A DNA stretch of 64,000 bases from Piscicola geometra (GCA_943735955.1 OX030967.1:1410681-1474680), one strand, 5' to 3'. Positions 1 to 12,955 are shown, numbered from the stretch's first letter. Numbers and translations: made by a program. Notes: generated by a model from the sequence alone, not told the origin.

Positions 1-256
1 TTGACTCGATTATCTGTCTCATTCTTGCCTCAGAATTTTCAATCTAATTGTGGCCATTTAGTATCTATTGATCATAATTTGACACCTCTAACTACCGTAT
101 ATGATAAAATTATTTAAAAAAGCTTATTGCTAAATTAAGATATAATACAGAGTTAAAAGTTAAACAACTACTACAAACTGAAATGCCAATAACCAGCAAG
201 GAAAACAAAAACTTTCTCCGACGACCTCAAATGCTGCATGATCGCATATCAATAAG
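1..256. other. AT-rich flank, nothing recognised
   Basis: No coding similarity, repeat family or RNA gene was recognised. The last eight bases (TCAATAAG, 249-256) are the left target duplication of the hAT element that follows. Confidence 0.5.
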
Positions 257-2225
257 CAGGGGCGCAACCAGCCAAAAATGCTGGGGGGGGGCTCAACTTT
301 AGTATAAAAAAAATATTATTTACCACAATTTTTGTGTTTTGCAACATCAATTTTTATATTTTCTCACTCTTTTAATACCGAGTTTTTTCACATATTTTGT
401 ACAATACATTTTAAATTTTAATTTCAGAAGTTACATTTCAAATTTTTCCATATTATTATTTATAATCTTTTATTTACTGTTCACGTTTAAAATTTCTCAA
501 AACAATCTTTTCTCGCTTAGATAATTATTCAATTTTTTCATTCGATTTTAGTATTTTTATACAAATTTAGTCCTAATTTCAGGGTGAGAATATAGTTAAC
601 ACTTGAATTATTTTTTATAAACTCAAAATAACTTTTAAAAGGTTTCCAATGCTTTTAAAAATCAATAGTGCGTTTTCGCAACTTTGACGTAATATGATTT
701 CATATGATTTTTATTAAATTTATATTCATTACAATAGTTATTATAAAAATAATAAAATTATTAATTTAATGTTAATGTATTATGAAATGTATAAAATTAA
801 AATTAAAAGTTGAATTTTGTAGATGAATGGTGATTTTTATATTTCGAAAAAAATTCTAAACCGCAAATGCTTCAAACTTGAAAATTATTGAAAAAAATAT
901 AATTTTTAACCTCTCATAGGTTGATTATAAAATAAAAATAAAAATAACATTCGTCGTCAATGTCGTCTTTGAACAGCACGACAGTTTATGAGTGTGCTGT
1001 TGAAATTCACTTTAAATTATTTGCTTTGTTGTAATTAAAATAATAATTATTAATATTATTATAACTAATAAAATAATTATAAGTCATAATTTTATCGAAC
1101 TATTTGCAATTGAAATTTATTTCTGTTTTAATAAATGTGGTTTGAATCTATTTATTTATGATTTCTTACTACACAGAAGTATGTCACACTTATCGCTCAT
1201 GTTGCGTTTTCGCATGTTTACTTTTTTTTCGGGTAGCGGCGGTAAATGGGCTAAATAAAAACTATCAATTATAATTGATGAAGAATTTAGTTAGTTTATT
1301 AATGATACAAAAGAAAAACTACAAACTAAGTTGCATAGTATTCTTAGAGTTACGTCATCATTTTTTAAACTAAGGTAAAAAGTAAAAAAATAGGTTTGAT
1401 ATGAGATCCTAAACAGTCAATAATTTTTTTTAATGTTTAGTTTCCACTAAATTTTGATGTGTTTTCAGTTACAAAATAATTTTTCGATCAGTTTGTGAAA
1501 ATCTTTTCACTATTCCATTTACTGGAAGAAGTGCAGTAGCGGTTTTGGTAGCAGATATTCTCAAACAAGCTTTGCAAATGACGAGCAGACACATTCGTCC
1601 TAAGATGAATTTCAATAAGCCGAAATTTAGAAAATGCTCTTTCTGCATCTGATGAAGTAAATGGCAGAGTCAGAGCACCATCGAGCCTATAGTGCAACTC
1701 GGGCTGAATGCTTGTGGCTCAAAAGAGCTCTTGCAGTTCGACACATGCAATGAGATCAGACTGATCCGCACGTAAACTTGTTGATGTGATTTTGAGCTGT
1801 CTTTGCACAGTTTCAGCATCCTTTCCATGATGGTTGAATAATTCTGAAAGCTCGGGAGCTATTTTGTCTATCTGCGTTATTCTTTATATACTTGTCATTG
1901 CTGGAAAAATTTACATATGAAAAGTGTAAAGATTAAAAAGTGTAGTTAAGGTCTAGTGGTGCTCTATTTTTTTTCAGAATTTAATACATGTTAGTGTTAT
2001 TTTGGTGGAATCTCTATGTTCTGTGTTCATATATGAAATGTTTTGTGAGATAAAGACCCGATGGCCATCCAGAGAAAATATAATTATCCTATGGCATATT
2101 GAAAAATTGATTACCTCTCCCTCACCACCAAAAAAACTCTTCGATTTTCTAAAAATTGTGAGACCCTTCAAATAGGTCTGGGAGGGGGATTGAGCCCCCT
2201 CCAGCGCCCCCTGGTTTCGCCACTG
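257..2225 (-). mobile_element. Degenerate hAT transposon with TIRs and target duplication
   Basis: The left end reads CAGGGGCGCAACCAG and the right end, read inward on the minus strand, reads CAGTGGCGAAACCAG; both continue into a G-run followed by CTCAA. The flanks are TCAATAAG on the left and TCAATAAA on the right, an 8-bp duplication with one mismatch, as expected for hAT elements. On the minus strand at about 1490-1870 lies the end of a hAT transposase: a block with SSDAERAFSKFRLIEIHLR resembles the C-terminal dimerisation region. An in-frame TGA interrupts it about 30 nt upstream of the HYRLDGAL segment. The rest of the element (about 300-1400) is AT-rich and carries no recognisable frame, so the copy is dead. 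Related to the ZMYM1-like hAT group by the dimerisation motif. Confidence 0.72.
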
Positions 2226-2358
2226 TCAATAAAAATTAAATCATAAAGTATTCGACATTATTTTGCACATTTTAATAGACAATTCTTGCTTTAAAATTTT
2301 ACATTTTAAAATCCTTCAATAAAACATTGCAATCCACACAAATATTATCTCTTTATAT

Positions 2359-2629
2359 ATCTACATCATCACCATAATCATCATCATCATTATCATTATA
2401 ATCAGTATCATCATCATCATCATTATCATCATCATTATCATCGTCATTATCATCATCATTGTCATCATCATTATCATCATCATTATCATCATCATTATCA
2501 TCATCATTATCATCATCATTATCACCATCATTATCATCATCATTATCATCATCATTATCATCATCATCACCATCATTTTCATCATTGTTATCATCATCAT
2601 TATCATCATCAACAGCATTCTCATTATCA
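2359..2629. repeat. (ATC)n/(ATT)n trinucleotide microsatellite
   Basis: Interrupted TCATCATTA array directly downstream of the stop codon of the Asn-rich gene read on the minus strand, so it may lie in its 3' untranslated region. Open frames here (poly-Met, poly-Ser) are artefacts of the repeat. Confidence 0.9.
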
Positions 2630-3175
2630 TCACAATATAGCCATCAATTTTTCATCACCATCAAGCTTGTCTACTTTTGTGTTGTAATCTCCACGCAACA
2701 CGTTGCTTCCACCAACACCCCACCCAAAACTATAACTATCTCTACGATCTCTACCACTGCCAGCACCACAACTTAAACTACTACTAACACCACAACCACT
2801 ATTAGAACCACAACTTCCTTGGGAACCGTCTTTGAAGTTTCTAAAAAGGGCACAAATGTTGTAATCATCTTCGTCGTTGAGATTCCTGAAAGAATTGTTT
2901 TTAAAGAAATTGCCATTGTTGTTGTTGATGTTGTTGTTGTTTTTGTTGTTGTTGTTAGTGTTGTTGTTGTAGTTAGGGCTCTGACTTCTGTTGTTGTAGT
3001 TGATGTTGGTGATGATGTTGTTGTTGGTGTTGGTGTTGTTGTTGTTGATGTTGGTGTTGTTGTTGATGTGGTTGTTGATGTGGTTGTGATTGCTATGCGT
3101 GTTTTTAACGTTGATTTTGTTGTCATATTTTTCACTATTGATCTTGATAAAATCAACGCCTTTCTCCTCCTCCTC

Positions 3176-3222
<47 letters not shown>

Positions 3223-5743
3223 CATCATCTTTTCCATCATCATCCTCTTGAGAATTAAAATACTTGATGACACCATCGGCCTGGTGGTCATGATGATAGT
3301 CGAGTTGGACGTCATCGTTCTTGGTGAGGATGACGTCAAGCAGTCCCACCACCAACTCCTTGTCCACTGCCATCCATCCTCTTTCGTCCGTATCACAGAT
3401 GTCTTTGTTGCTGTTGTTGTTGCTGTTATTGTTGTTATTGTTGCTGTTATTGTTGTTGTTGCTGTTGCTGTTGCTGTTATTGTTGTTGTTGCTGTTGTTG
3501 TTGTTGTTGCTGTTGTTGTTGTTGTTGCTGTTGTTGTTACTGTTACAAATATTGTTTTTGCTCGTGTCTTTATTGTGGCTGTTAGTGTTTTTGTTGTGTT
3601 TTTTGTTGCTGACTTCAAAATCAGCTCTTCCACTTTTGTGGAAAAAACTGAAAGTACTTCTATTATCTTTTGTGTTCTCAACATCATAACCACCATAACC
3701 ATCAACAGGACCACCACCGTAACCGCTACCATCATCATCACCATCACCCTTATCCTCAACATCATCATCATGACAACCACCATTATCCTCGGCATCATTT
3801 TTTTTAATATAATTTTTCAAATAGAAAAAATGATTTACTTTATTTTCATTATTTCCATTGTTGTTTATTTTGTTGTTAAAGATGTTGTTGTTGCTGCCAC
3901 CAACATTCACTACTTCATTAGAAACACACTTTTTGGATAATTTCCTGTTTTTCTCATAATCATGTTTTCCAATACTGTCATCATCATCATCTTTTCTGTC
4001 GCTACTACTACTATCATCATGAGATACTCTTTCACGTTCATCATCCATTTCACCATCATCATCATCACCATCCTCATCCTTTATGTTTATACTTTGCTTT
4101 TTTATTTTGCATAAACTTCTGCAATCGATATCATCATTATCACCACCATCCCTTTTAGTACAGTTATAATTGCCTGGTTTATTATTAGTTTGAGCATCAA
4201 TGTTGTTATTATCATTATTATTATTTATTTTTTCACTTTTTTGAATAGTATTATCACTTCTTTTTGTCTGAACCTGGTTGTTGTTGCATTCTGCAAGCTG
4301 CTGAGGCAACTCCTGGAGACCTCTCTTCCCCTCACTCTTGTTGTCGTCATTGGCCTTGTAGTTCGACCCATTGTAGGCGATCTCATCAATATAACTGTCA
4401 TTTTCATGACAGACCTTCATGCCGGTGAGAGTAGCAGTATTAGCACGAGCGCTATCAGTGACACTCTGTTCTTCAGGAGATACCTTATTGTGGATCACTT
4501 TAGTAGAACTAGACCCATCATCTCCACTATGAGCAGCATAATTGTTGATAACGTCTTTGCTTCCATGACTCTTGAGTGCGGGCTTCAAATGAGTCGTGTC
4601 TGAGGAAGATTGGGGAGATGAAGAATAGATGGATGATTTTTGGGTTGATGAAATTTGGGTGTAATAAGAATGGATGGATGGAGAATTTTTGGTTAAAAGA
4701 TTGATTGATGAAGGATGAGTGGATGAGGAATAGGAAGATAATGGGTAAAAAGAGTGGGTGGAAGAGGAGTAAGAGGATGAAGGGTGGGTAGATGAAGGGT
4801 GGGTGGATAAAGGGTGGGTATATGAAAAGTGGGTGGATGAGGGGTGGGAATAAAAGTCAGGACGTTGCAAGAAGAGGGCTGGCATGTAAAAGTTGGATAT
4901 CTTTTTTTGATGTTCTGAATGAAAGTTTTTGTTTAAATGGCTGAAGCTCATATTATCGTCGTAAAACGAATTGTGGTTGTCGGATTTATTGTTGCAGCAG
5001 TAAGCTTCTTTATTGTTGATGTTTTTCCCATAATTAAAAAATAATAAATTGTTGTTGTTGATATTTTGTTGGAGTGGTTGGTGATAATGGTGTTGAAATT
5101 TGTCGATGTTTTTCATTGACCTAGTCAGAATATTGTAGTTATTATAGATGTTATGGTTGTAGGATAGAATTTGTTGCTGTTGTTGTTGCAATGTTTGTTG
5201 TTGTTGTTGAAAAGATTGTTGTTGAAGCAAAGTTTGTTTTTGTAGTGTTTGCTCGTTGATGGTTTTCGATTTTTTGTTTTTTGTTGCGTTTTTGTCTTCT
5301 CTGCATCTCTTCAAGCTTGCCACGCCAGCGTAACTAACAATATTACTAATACTTTTGTTGTTGTAGTTTTTTTTGTTCAGGTTGTCAATGTTGATATTTT
5401 TCAATTGGTTGTAGTTAGTAGAGGTAGTTCTATTGTAACCTAGATTGTTATAGTAGTTCATGTTGTTAATGCAAGTCAACATTTTATTGTTGTTGATGAT
5501 TGGTAAATTGTTGTGGTTGGCGGAGTAGTTGTAATTGTTGGTGTAGTTGTGGTACATGCTATATATGTTGTATATGTTGTTGTTGTTTTTTCTGTTGTTG
5601 TCGTTTATGTTGTTGTTAAATTGTCTATTTTGGCCACAAAACTCTTCATTGAGAATCTTTCGCAGCTCTGAGCAGCCCTCCAAGCCACTCTCGCCCAACT
5701 TGTCCACCTTCGTTTGACCCCCTTCAACTGCATTCCCCTCCAT
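2630..5743 (-). CDS. Asn-rich low-complexity protein of unknown function (1037 aa open frame)
   Basis: I do not recognise a family. A single uninterrupted frame of 1037 codons in an AT-rich setting is far longer than chance allows, so I infer a real exon or gene. The start ATG at 5743 follows an in-frame TGA three codons upstream, which makes it the first possible start. Visible layout: an ordinary N-terminal segment (1-40), Asn/Tyr-rich region (about 40-130), basic stretch KNATKNKKSK that could be a nuclear signal (about 150), Gln tract (about 170-195), Ser/Thr/His/Pro repeats (about 300-385), charged middle part, long Asn tract (about 735-780), a non-repetitive block containing GWMAVDKELVVGLLDVIL (about 790), an Asp/Glu tract (about 840-860), another Asn-rich tract and a Ser/Gly-rich C-terminus. 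The phrase TKVDKL occurs near both ends. No signal peptide or membrane segment is seen. It could be one exon of a larger gene, for instance a transcriptional regulator; the tracts are encoded by near-pure triplet repeats. Confidence 0.5.
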
Positions 5744-6700
5744 CCTTTCTCATTCCGTCTGCTCGAATCGATGGTTAACCTTTTGAACATTCAATTCTGG
5801 TGGAAGTAAGAGTTTTTGCAAAAACAAAAATGGTTTTATATCTTTTTTCGGTGTTGTTGAATGTCGTAATGGTTTAAATGGGTTAATCCAGATTTGACTA
5901 CAGACTTTGTGTCTTTCTATATTTAGGTTTTCAATTTCAAAAATACTTGCTTTATGTATACTCATGTATGTATTATAAAGTATAAAAATAATTTCAAACA
6001 CAATAATTGTATTAATCTTGTTTAATTGAGCAAATAGTTTTTCAGATTATCAGTGAACACTGACAGCCATAAAACCTCATCTTATAAACTATATAAAATT
6101 TTTGAAGTTAATTTTTTTTAAGTTCTTTTTTTTCCTTCTTATTTTCACACAATTGTTACGATATGCTGCGACACATTGCTGCGTAAATGAGAAATTTAAA
6201 ATCAACTTTTTAAAATAGCGCCCGTAATGACAGCCGTTTAAATCTCCGAAACTTACTATTTTTACTTCATGAAATGGTTTTTGAAAATAATTTAATTAAT
6301 ATTCAATTACATTTTAACGTTAAAACATTGTTTTAAAAGAACCCAGTATTGTAGAAAAATCTATATTAACAAGCAAATCATGATAATGTATTAATGTCCC
6401 GATCACCATTTTGAGAAATCGGGACAAACAGTGCTATTTTACTAGTTTAGAAGCTTCATGAAATAAACTATTAGACGATGCTCATTCTAAAATACTCTTG
6501 ATTCAATGCATTCTTCAATTAGTATTATAAAAATACTACAAAAACTACTGTAAGTTCGTGACACCTAATACTAGTCTTATGCGAATCGGGACATTTGTGT
6601 TAACGTTATGGTGTGCATGATATAAAATAATGATATAGTTTTATGAAAAATAAACATAAGAGCCCAATATTTAACATTCATCTTTTTTTACCCATGAAAT
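5744..6700. other. AT-rich intergenic, no feature recognised
   Basis: No open frame of note, no tandem repeat and no similarity to other parts of the window was seen. It could hold the promoter of the minus-strand gene ending at 5743. Confidence 0.4.
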
Positions 6701-6739
6701 GTATTCAGAAAAAAATAAAATTATATTACTCACTTGTTG

Positions 6740-7890
6740 CTTAATAAATCGCGATGGTCAGCGAGACGCTAAAATCAGAACAGAAATTGTTGAAATGAAC
6801 AAAATAGCAAAAACTCATGATCGTAGGCGACGCAGTTTTTGTACAACTGAATCAGTCTCTGCAACCATTCCACTGATCTTGGCACTTGCTGATTGCAACG
6901 ACTTGTTTAACTGTTCCAGAAGTGAAAACATCAAAACAACTACCTTGAGGGCCAGTGCAGTAGTGCCCTGTTGAAAAAAGGACTCAAACCTTTACAGCTG
7001 TTTCATCAGCAGTACCGATGGAAGCAAATGATACAAAGCTAACAAGTACCACTTCATAATGTTCAAGCACAGAAGACACTGTAGATACTCTGGTCAACCA
7101 CCTTGTAAGACAAAGAAGTTTTATATTATACTTTTTATTCAGTCGTTCATCAGGAAAGTCAATTATGAGAGACACTAAAACATCACTAAACAGTTTCTTG
7201 ACCTTCCCTGAACGATTGTAAAAAGCACCTAACTCTTGGACAAACTGAAGTGAATTGCTCACAAAGGGATTTGCGGCAGCTGTGTGCTGGGCAAGAAGAT
7301 TTGCACAATGTGCAGAACAGTGGAAAAACAATGCAAGCGGATGCTCACTGCTGATAATAGCCTCACAACCATATCGGCCGCTCATGTTAGCAGCACCGTC
7401 ATAAGTCTGAGCTCTGAGGTTTTCTATAGGTAGCATAATTCTGATCATAAAATCTTCAACTACAGAAGATAATCTTTTTCCGATTGTGTCTGGTGGGCTG
7501 AATAAACCAATAAACTATTCATTAACATTTAAATCTTCATCAACAAAACGAATGCATATCGGTTCCTGCTCTAACCCATTGCAGTCATGTGTGCCGTCAA
7601 CCACAACACCAAACCGGCTTGATTCAGCCTTCTAACGATAGAATGAGCTAAAAGCCTCAGCAACTCTTTTTGGCAGTTATGCGACATGAAACTTGTAGTT
7701 TGATTTAACCACAACTTTAGTTAATGTTCGAAGCCTTTTGAAATTCATTAACTTTGGTTCATTTAAAAAATGGAAAGGGTCGATATTAAAGTGGACCTCA
7801 GATTCCTCCTCTGAATATCGCCCATGTAAAATAAATAGCACAATATGAATGATTTTGTATACAAATGTAAATCTGTCTGCTTGCAAAAAG
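6740..7890 (-). mobile_element. ZMYM1-like hAT transposase, partial degenerate copy
   Basis: Minus-strand frames encode part of a DUF4371/hAT-type transposase. The longest (6984-7448) contains LRAQTYDGAANMSGRYG and LFFHCSAHCANLLAQ, the RNase H-like core region of ZMYM1-like hAT proteins. Upstream (7450-7660) the same protein continues through segments such as FIGLFSPPDTIGK with stops and a frame change. Downstream (6740-6975) comes a block equivalent to LALKVVVLMFSLLEQLNKS. It is a paralogue of the 27.9-30.2 kb copy in opposite orientation, with most of the C-terminal dimerisation region missing. Around 7585-7615 it preserves the uninterrupted version of the site where the other copy carries a retro-insertion. 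Confidence 0.8.
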
Positions 7891-7899
7891 TGAACTGAT

Positions 7900-8690
7900 A
7901 TTTTCTGAAAACCATTCTGAATGTCTGCTTGTGAAAATTGAAAAATCAGAATTTTAAATTTTATAAATATAATTTATTAATTTAATTTTATAAATATAAA
8001 AAGAAGTGGATGAGTATTTGAGTAAGCTGAGAATAATTTTGTTTCAGGCAGCTATCACTATAACTACGCTCACCCAAAATATATTACTGAATAAAAATTC
8101 TGTTTCATGCTATTATGCTTGTATTAAGATAGGAGTTGAAAAATTATTGTATTTGAGGGGGGTCCATGTTAAGATGGACCCAGGACCCCTCTAGCATCGC
8201 TGCCCATACATACTCACAATGTATTACTGTATTGGCATTTTTTATCCCATGGTTGACGATTAGGCTCGTATCAAATAAGAAATTGTTGAATGAAAATGGA
8301 AAAAAGTGGGAAGGTCCCTATTGAAATAGAACCACCCCACTAAAAGAATGGAGGTGTCTAGGAACTGCCCCAGGGCCCCCAGGGCCCCCCAGGATCGCCG
8401 CCTAGGCTTGAAGGATACAAGGGTGTTAGAAAATTGAAAAAGTATTCTTATGGGTTAAACCGCAAATAGGTAAGCCATTGACCACATATTTCTCAATATT
8501 TTCAACTTTTTATTATTCCAAACAGCTGCGTAAGCAAAGTTTCTTCTGATTAAAGTAGCGTCATACTGAAAACTCAAAATTAGAGATTAAAACTCGAGAT
8601 TATTTAACACGGGCCTGATTCAGTTAAACGATTCTTAGTATAAATAAAAACGTGGTATTTTGCAGTAATTAACTCATTGAATAAATACTG
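7900..8690. other. Intergenic, G/C-run patches only
   Basis: Two short GC-rich patches (about 8155-8205 and 8360-8410, with GGGCCCCCCAGG) resemble terminal regions of hAT elements but have no convincing partner ends. Nothing else was recognised. Confidence 0.3.
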
Positions 8691-8701
8691 GTTTGAAAAT
8701 A

Positions 8702-8733
8702 CCATCATCATTATCATCATCATCATCATCCTT

Positions 8734-8822
<89 letters not shown>

Positions 8823-8860
8823 CTTCTTCATCAGCATCATCATCATCATCACTATTATCA
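8702..8860. repeat. (ATC)n microsatellite
   Basis: Nearly pure CAT/ATC triplet array; poly-Asp, poly-Met and poly-Ile frames here are repeat artefacts. Confidence 0.93.
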
Positions 8861-9234
8861 TGAGCCACATCATCCACCCAGCATTGATTAACAGAGGCAG
8901 AATCATAGGGAGAGTGAGGAGCGACCATAACTTTCGAACCGAAAATATAAAATAGGTCGTCTCGGTGTAAGTTTTATGTCTCTGTTTATATTCCAAGATA
9001 TTCGCAAGCATGGGCAAACGTTGACTGAAACGTTACTTCAATAGAAAACTTTCAAAATGATCATTCAAACCTTGCAGTTAAACCATCATGATCTTCATAA
9101 TATTGAGGAAACAAAATTTTCATGCTGTTCAAACTCTCCGATAGAGCCCAATATGATGATCATTCAATTTTTTTTTGGTCTATACTATTCACAGCCTGAC
9201 AGACGCATGCCATGTTACAATGGTTCTGAGAACC

Positions 9235-9412
9235 ATGGTTCTTAGTCGCCGAGGCGCCACTCCACACGACGTACACATCTCTCAATGCATACGTCGCAAA
9301 CACCGCATCATATACACTAGGTATATGATAGTTCACGGTTGCTTCCAAGGATTCGAACTGGCAACCTTTAAGTTGCAAGTCCGACGTCTACCAACTAAGC
9401 CATCCCCGCTCC
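9235..9412 (-). mobile_element. tRNA-derived SINE, family 1 (copy A)
   Basis: On the minus strand the head contains TGGCTTAGTTGGTAGACG (A-box-like) and AGTTCGAATCC (B-box-like), spaced as in a tRNA. No acceptor stem can be closed, so this is not a working tRNA gene. The body contains TATCATATACCTAGTGTATA and the word GTGGCGC. The same order of head and body recurs on the plus strand at 45810-45998, which defines a dispersed family. Confidence 0.75.
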
Positions 9413-9889
9413 CCATTCATTCTTCAACTCACACCCAACACACAATTCAGCCCTCAAGCAACACGCTTGCATGATTGAACACTTAAATAAGACGAACCTT
9501 GTGTTTTGGGAGAGAAGTGGAAACTCGTGAGATTTTTCATCAATGTCCCATCATTGGCTACTCCATCATAGTCTTTTGTGGCTTCAGTACTTCCAGAGAC
9601 GTCACTTGCTCAATGAAATGACGTCAATAAAACTTTTAAAAAGATCTTTCCAACTAAAAAAGGGTTTGAAAAGTGTATTCAATAAAATATTTATTCCCAA
9701 CACAGCGAATGATGATGAGGTTGATTTGAAGATGCATTGAAAAACTTTGTTCAAGCAAATTTATCATCTAAAAACTCCAAAAAAATAATAGTTTCAGAAA
9801 TTCCATGACGGATTTACTAGAACTTTATCACTCAATCTATTCATCAATTCTTTCTTTAATAACATCTTCTGTTAGGCTTCTGGGAACAA

Positions 9890-10328
9890 CACATACATAC
9901 ATACATACATACATACATACATACATACATACATACATACATACATACATACATACATACATACATACATACATACATACATACATACATACATACATAC
10001 ATACATACATACATACATACATACATACATACATACATACATACATACATACATACATACATACATACATACATACATACATACATACATACATACATAC
10101 ATACATACATACATACATACATACATACATACATACATACATACATACATACATACATACATACATACATACATACATACATACATACATACATACATAC
10201 ATACATACATACATACATACATACATACATACATACATACATACATACATACATACATACATACATACATACATACATACATACATACATACATACATAC
10301 ATACATACATACATACATACATACATAC
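9890..10328. repeat. (ATAC)n tetranucleotide microsatellite, about 435 bp
   Basis: Essentially pure ACAT repeat. It adjoins the 5'-truncated end of the LINE that follows; long MYVC or THTYI frames are artefacts. Confidence 0.97.
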
Positions 10329-12236
10329 TTCTTGTAGGAAAAAGAAACTTATACTGGAAAAATCTTGTAGATGAAAATAGAATGAAACCAAAGCAACTTT
10401 GGAATATTATCAATAAACTGTTGTGTGATGAGTCGGATTTTGCTGATGCTGAGACTGATTTTTCTGCAAACACGTTTTTACATTTCTTTAGCAATAAGGT
10501 AGAAAGAGTAAGACAAGACACAGAAAATAGTGATGTAAATGACAATTTGATGTTTTCTGATTCTGAGATTCCGGAGAATTATAAATTGTCAAGTTTTTCT
10601 ATCTTAAGTGAAGACTATGTAATAAAAGTTGTTTTAGATTCGCCAAATAAAACATGTTCATTGGATTGTTTACCAACATTTGTTTTCAAAAAATATATTA
10701 ACTTGTTTTCAAAATTTTTAACAAGTTTTATTAATCTTAGTCTAAATTTGGGTAAATTTCCTAATTTATGTAAACATGCGCTAGTTGTTCCACTATTGAA
10801 AAAAGATGGCTCAGACATAATTAGTATAAATAATTATAGACCGGTTTCAAATCTTTCTTTTATTTCAAAGTTAATTGAACGCATTGTAGCTAAAGAACTG
10901 TTAGAGTATTTGACCTTCAATAGTCTATTGCCTGTGTACCAATCAGGGTACAGGCAGTTTCATTCCACTGAGACTGCTTTGTTACAAGTACTTTCTAGCT
11001 TATATGCAGCTATGGATAAAAATGAGACATCAATATTGGCATTTTTGGACATGAGTGCAGCGTTTGACTGTGTTGATCATAGTATTCTATTGGAGCGACT
11101 TAGTCGCAGTTTTGGAATAACTGGGGTTGTTTATTCATGGTTCGAATCATATTTATTTAATCGTTCACAACAAGTTTCTTATAAAAGTGAGTTGTCTGAA
11201 AATCAGATTATCACACATGGTGTACCACAGGGTTCTGTTCTTGGTCCGATTCTTTTTCTTTTGTATACTTCAGATGTTTTTAAAATTATTGAATCTTCTG
11301 GATTTTTGGGTCACTCATATGCTGATGATATACAGTTGATCGTCAGTTGTTCCCCGTTTGAATTTCAGAATTCAATTGATAAGTTAGTAAAATGCTTATC
11401 AAATATCGATTTATGGATGTCAGCAAATCGATTGAAGTTAAATCAAAGCAAAACCAAAATACTACCGATAGGCACTTGGCAGCAGCTTTCTAGGATTGAG
11501 GTCGACCATGTTGTTATTGATGGCGAAGATATTGAACTATCCTCTCAAGCAACTAATCTGGGTTTTATTTTTGATAAAAAACTTACAATGAATGAACACA
11601 TCAAGCATTTGACCGGCACATGTTCTTATCAGCTGCGCAAATTAATGTCAATCAGAAGGTCATTAACTACTGCTACCACACAAGGTCTGGTACATGCGTT
11701 CATTCACTCTCGGTTGGACTACTGCAACAGTCTTTTTTGGGGTTTACCTGAGAGATCGATCGGTATGCTTCAGTCCATTCAGAACCGTGCTGCTAAAGTT
11801 GTAGTTGGCGCATACAAATATGACCACGTCACACCTATTTTTAAGGAACTCCATTGGTTGAGAGTGGATAAGCGAATTATTTTTAAGATATGCATGCTGA
11901 TGTATAAGTGCTTAAATGGACGTGCACCAAAATACCTTATGGATAGGTGCACTTTGAAAACCAACACTTTGCAACCCTATCGATTGCGTTCTGATGAGGT
12001 GAACTACTTGGCTGTTCCACCCACACGTTTAAAAATAGGGACAAGACAATTTTCTGTGTCTGGCCCTCTTGTATGGAACAGCTTGCCAAATCAATTGCGG
12101 CAGCCGGGCTTAACGGCTAAGATGTTTAATGATATGCTGAAAACATATTTGTTTTCACTGTCATGAAATTAATGTTTAGAGCGCTATTGAGATTTATTAA
12201 ATGGCGCTATATAAATATTCTGATAGATAGATAGAT
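10329..12236 (+). mobile_element. CR1/L2-like LINE with open reverse transcriptase (5' truncated)
   Basis: A 594-codon frame (10382-12166) with no stops encodes the reverse transcriptase of a non-LTR retrotransposon. Motifs in order: NNYRPVSNLSF, FLDMSAAFDCVDHS, GVPQGSVLGPILF, the catalytic SYADDIQL (about 11318-11341), then thumb and C-terminal parts with RLDYCNSLFWGLPER, KELHWLRV and LVWNSLP, typical of the CR1/L2/Jockey group. The endonuclease part is absent: homology starts next to the (ATAC)n array. After the stop come a short 3' end with GGCGCTATATAAATATTCTG and a (GATA)4 terminal microsatellite (to about 12239), followed by (CATA)n. The intact frame suggests a young insertion, but the copy cannot transpose alone. 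Confidence 0.88.
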
Positions 12237-12239
12237 AGA

Positions 12240-12410
12240 TACATACATACATACATACATACATACATACATACATACATACATACATACATACATACAT
12301 ACATACATACATACATACATACATACATACATACATACATACATACATACATACATACATACGTACATACATACATACATACATATAAACATACATACAT
12401 ACATACATAC
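12240..12410. repeat. (CATA)n microsatellite at the LINE 3' end
   Basis: Near-pure CATA array with a few substitutions, directly continuing the (GATA)n tail of the LINE. Confidence 0.96.
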
Positions 12411-12419
12411 ATCATCAAA

Positions 12420-12870
12420 ATAGGTCTATTTTTAAATCAGTCAAAGACGATTCACTCGCTCATGTCGATAACCTTAAAAATGTATTAAAAATCATTTCAA
12501 AACTCAATAAATTCAACTCTAAAAGAAGAAAAAACATTTGAACTTATTTATAAAAAAAATAAAACTCCAAAGCAAAAATTAATATTTTTATCTAATATTA
12601 AGATAACAATATTTACCCTTCCTTAACTTTGTAAATTATAATTTATATTAACACGTATTTATTGAATTTTGAAATTTAAAAAATTATGTAAACAATTGTT
12701 TTTCACTTTCACCAAACATCACTCTCTCCCAATAAATTCTACATCTGTCACACACCGGGCATACCATTCACCGCAAACGTTTTGAAACAATCCACATCCT
12801 CCCATATTCACTATTTTCGTCAGCATCACCATCATCTTCACCATAATCATAATTATTTAAAAAAATATTT
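12420..12870. other. AT-rich intergenic, no feature recognised
   Basis: No supported gene or repeat. Confidence 0.4.
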
Positions 12871-12874
12871 AATG

Positions 12875-12955
12875 GCGTTGAAAATTTAAACGGTCGTTAA
12901 TTGATTAACGCGTTAATCGAAAGTAAACGTAGATTAAAACACAGATTTAATTTTA
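12875..12955 (+). mobile_element. hAT terminal fragment (AACGCGTTAATCG-type end)
   Basis: The stretch with GATTAACGCGTTAATCGAAA and GATTAAAACACAG matches the right end of the hAT remnant at 44515-44591 in order and spacing. It is probably the end of an old element whose body is lost or is the fragment at 13.8-14.2 kb. Confidence 0.55.

Noticed and set aside
9333..9412. Possible tRNA gene on the minus strand
   Set aside because: A and B boxes are recognisable, but the acceptor and anticodon stems do not pair and the same sequence continues into a SINE body shared with 45.8 kb.
9837..10545. Long frames of MYVC or THTYI repeats
   Set aside because: They are translations of the (ATAC)n microsatellite; all frames of such an array are open.
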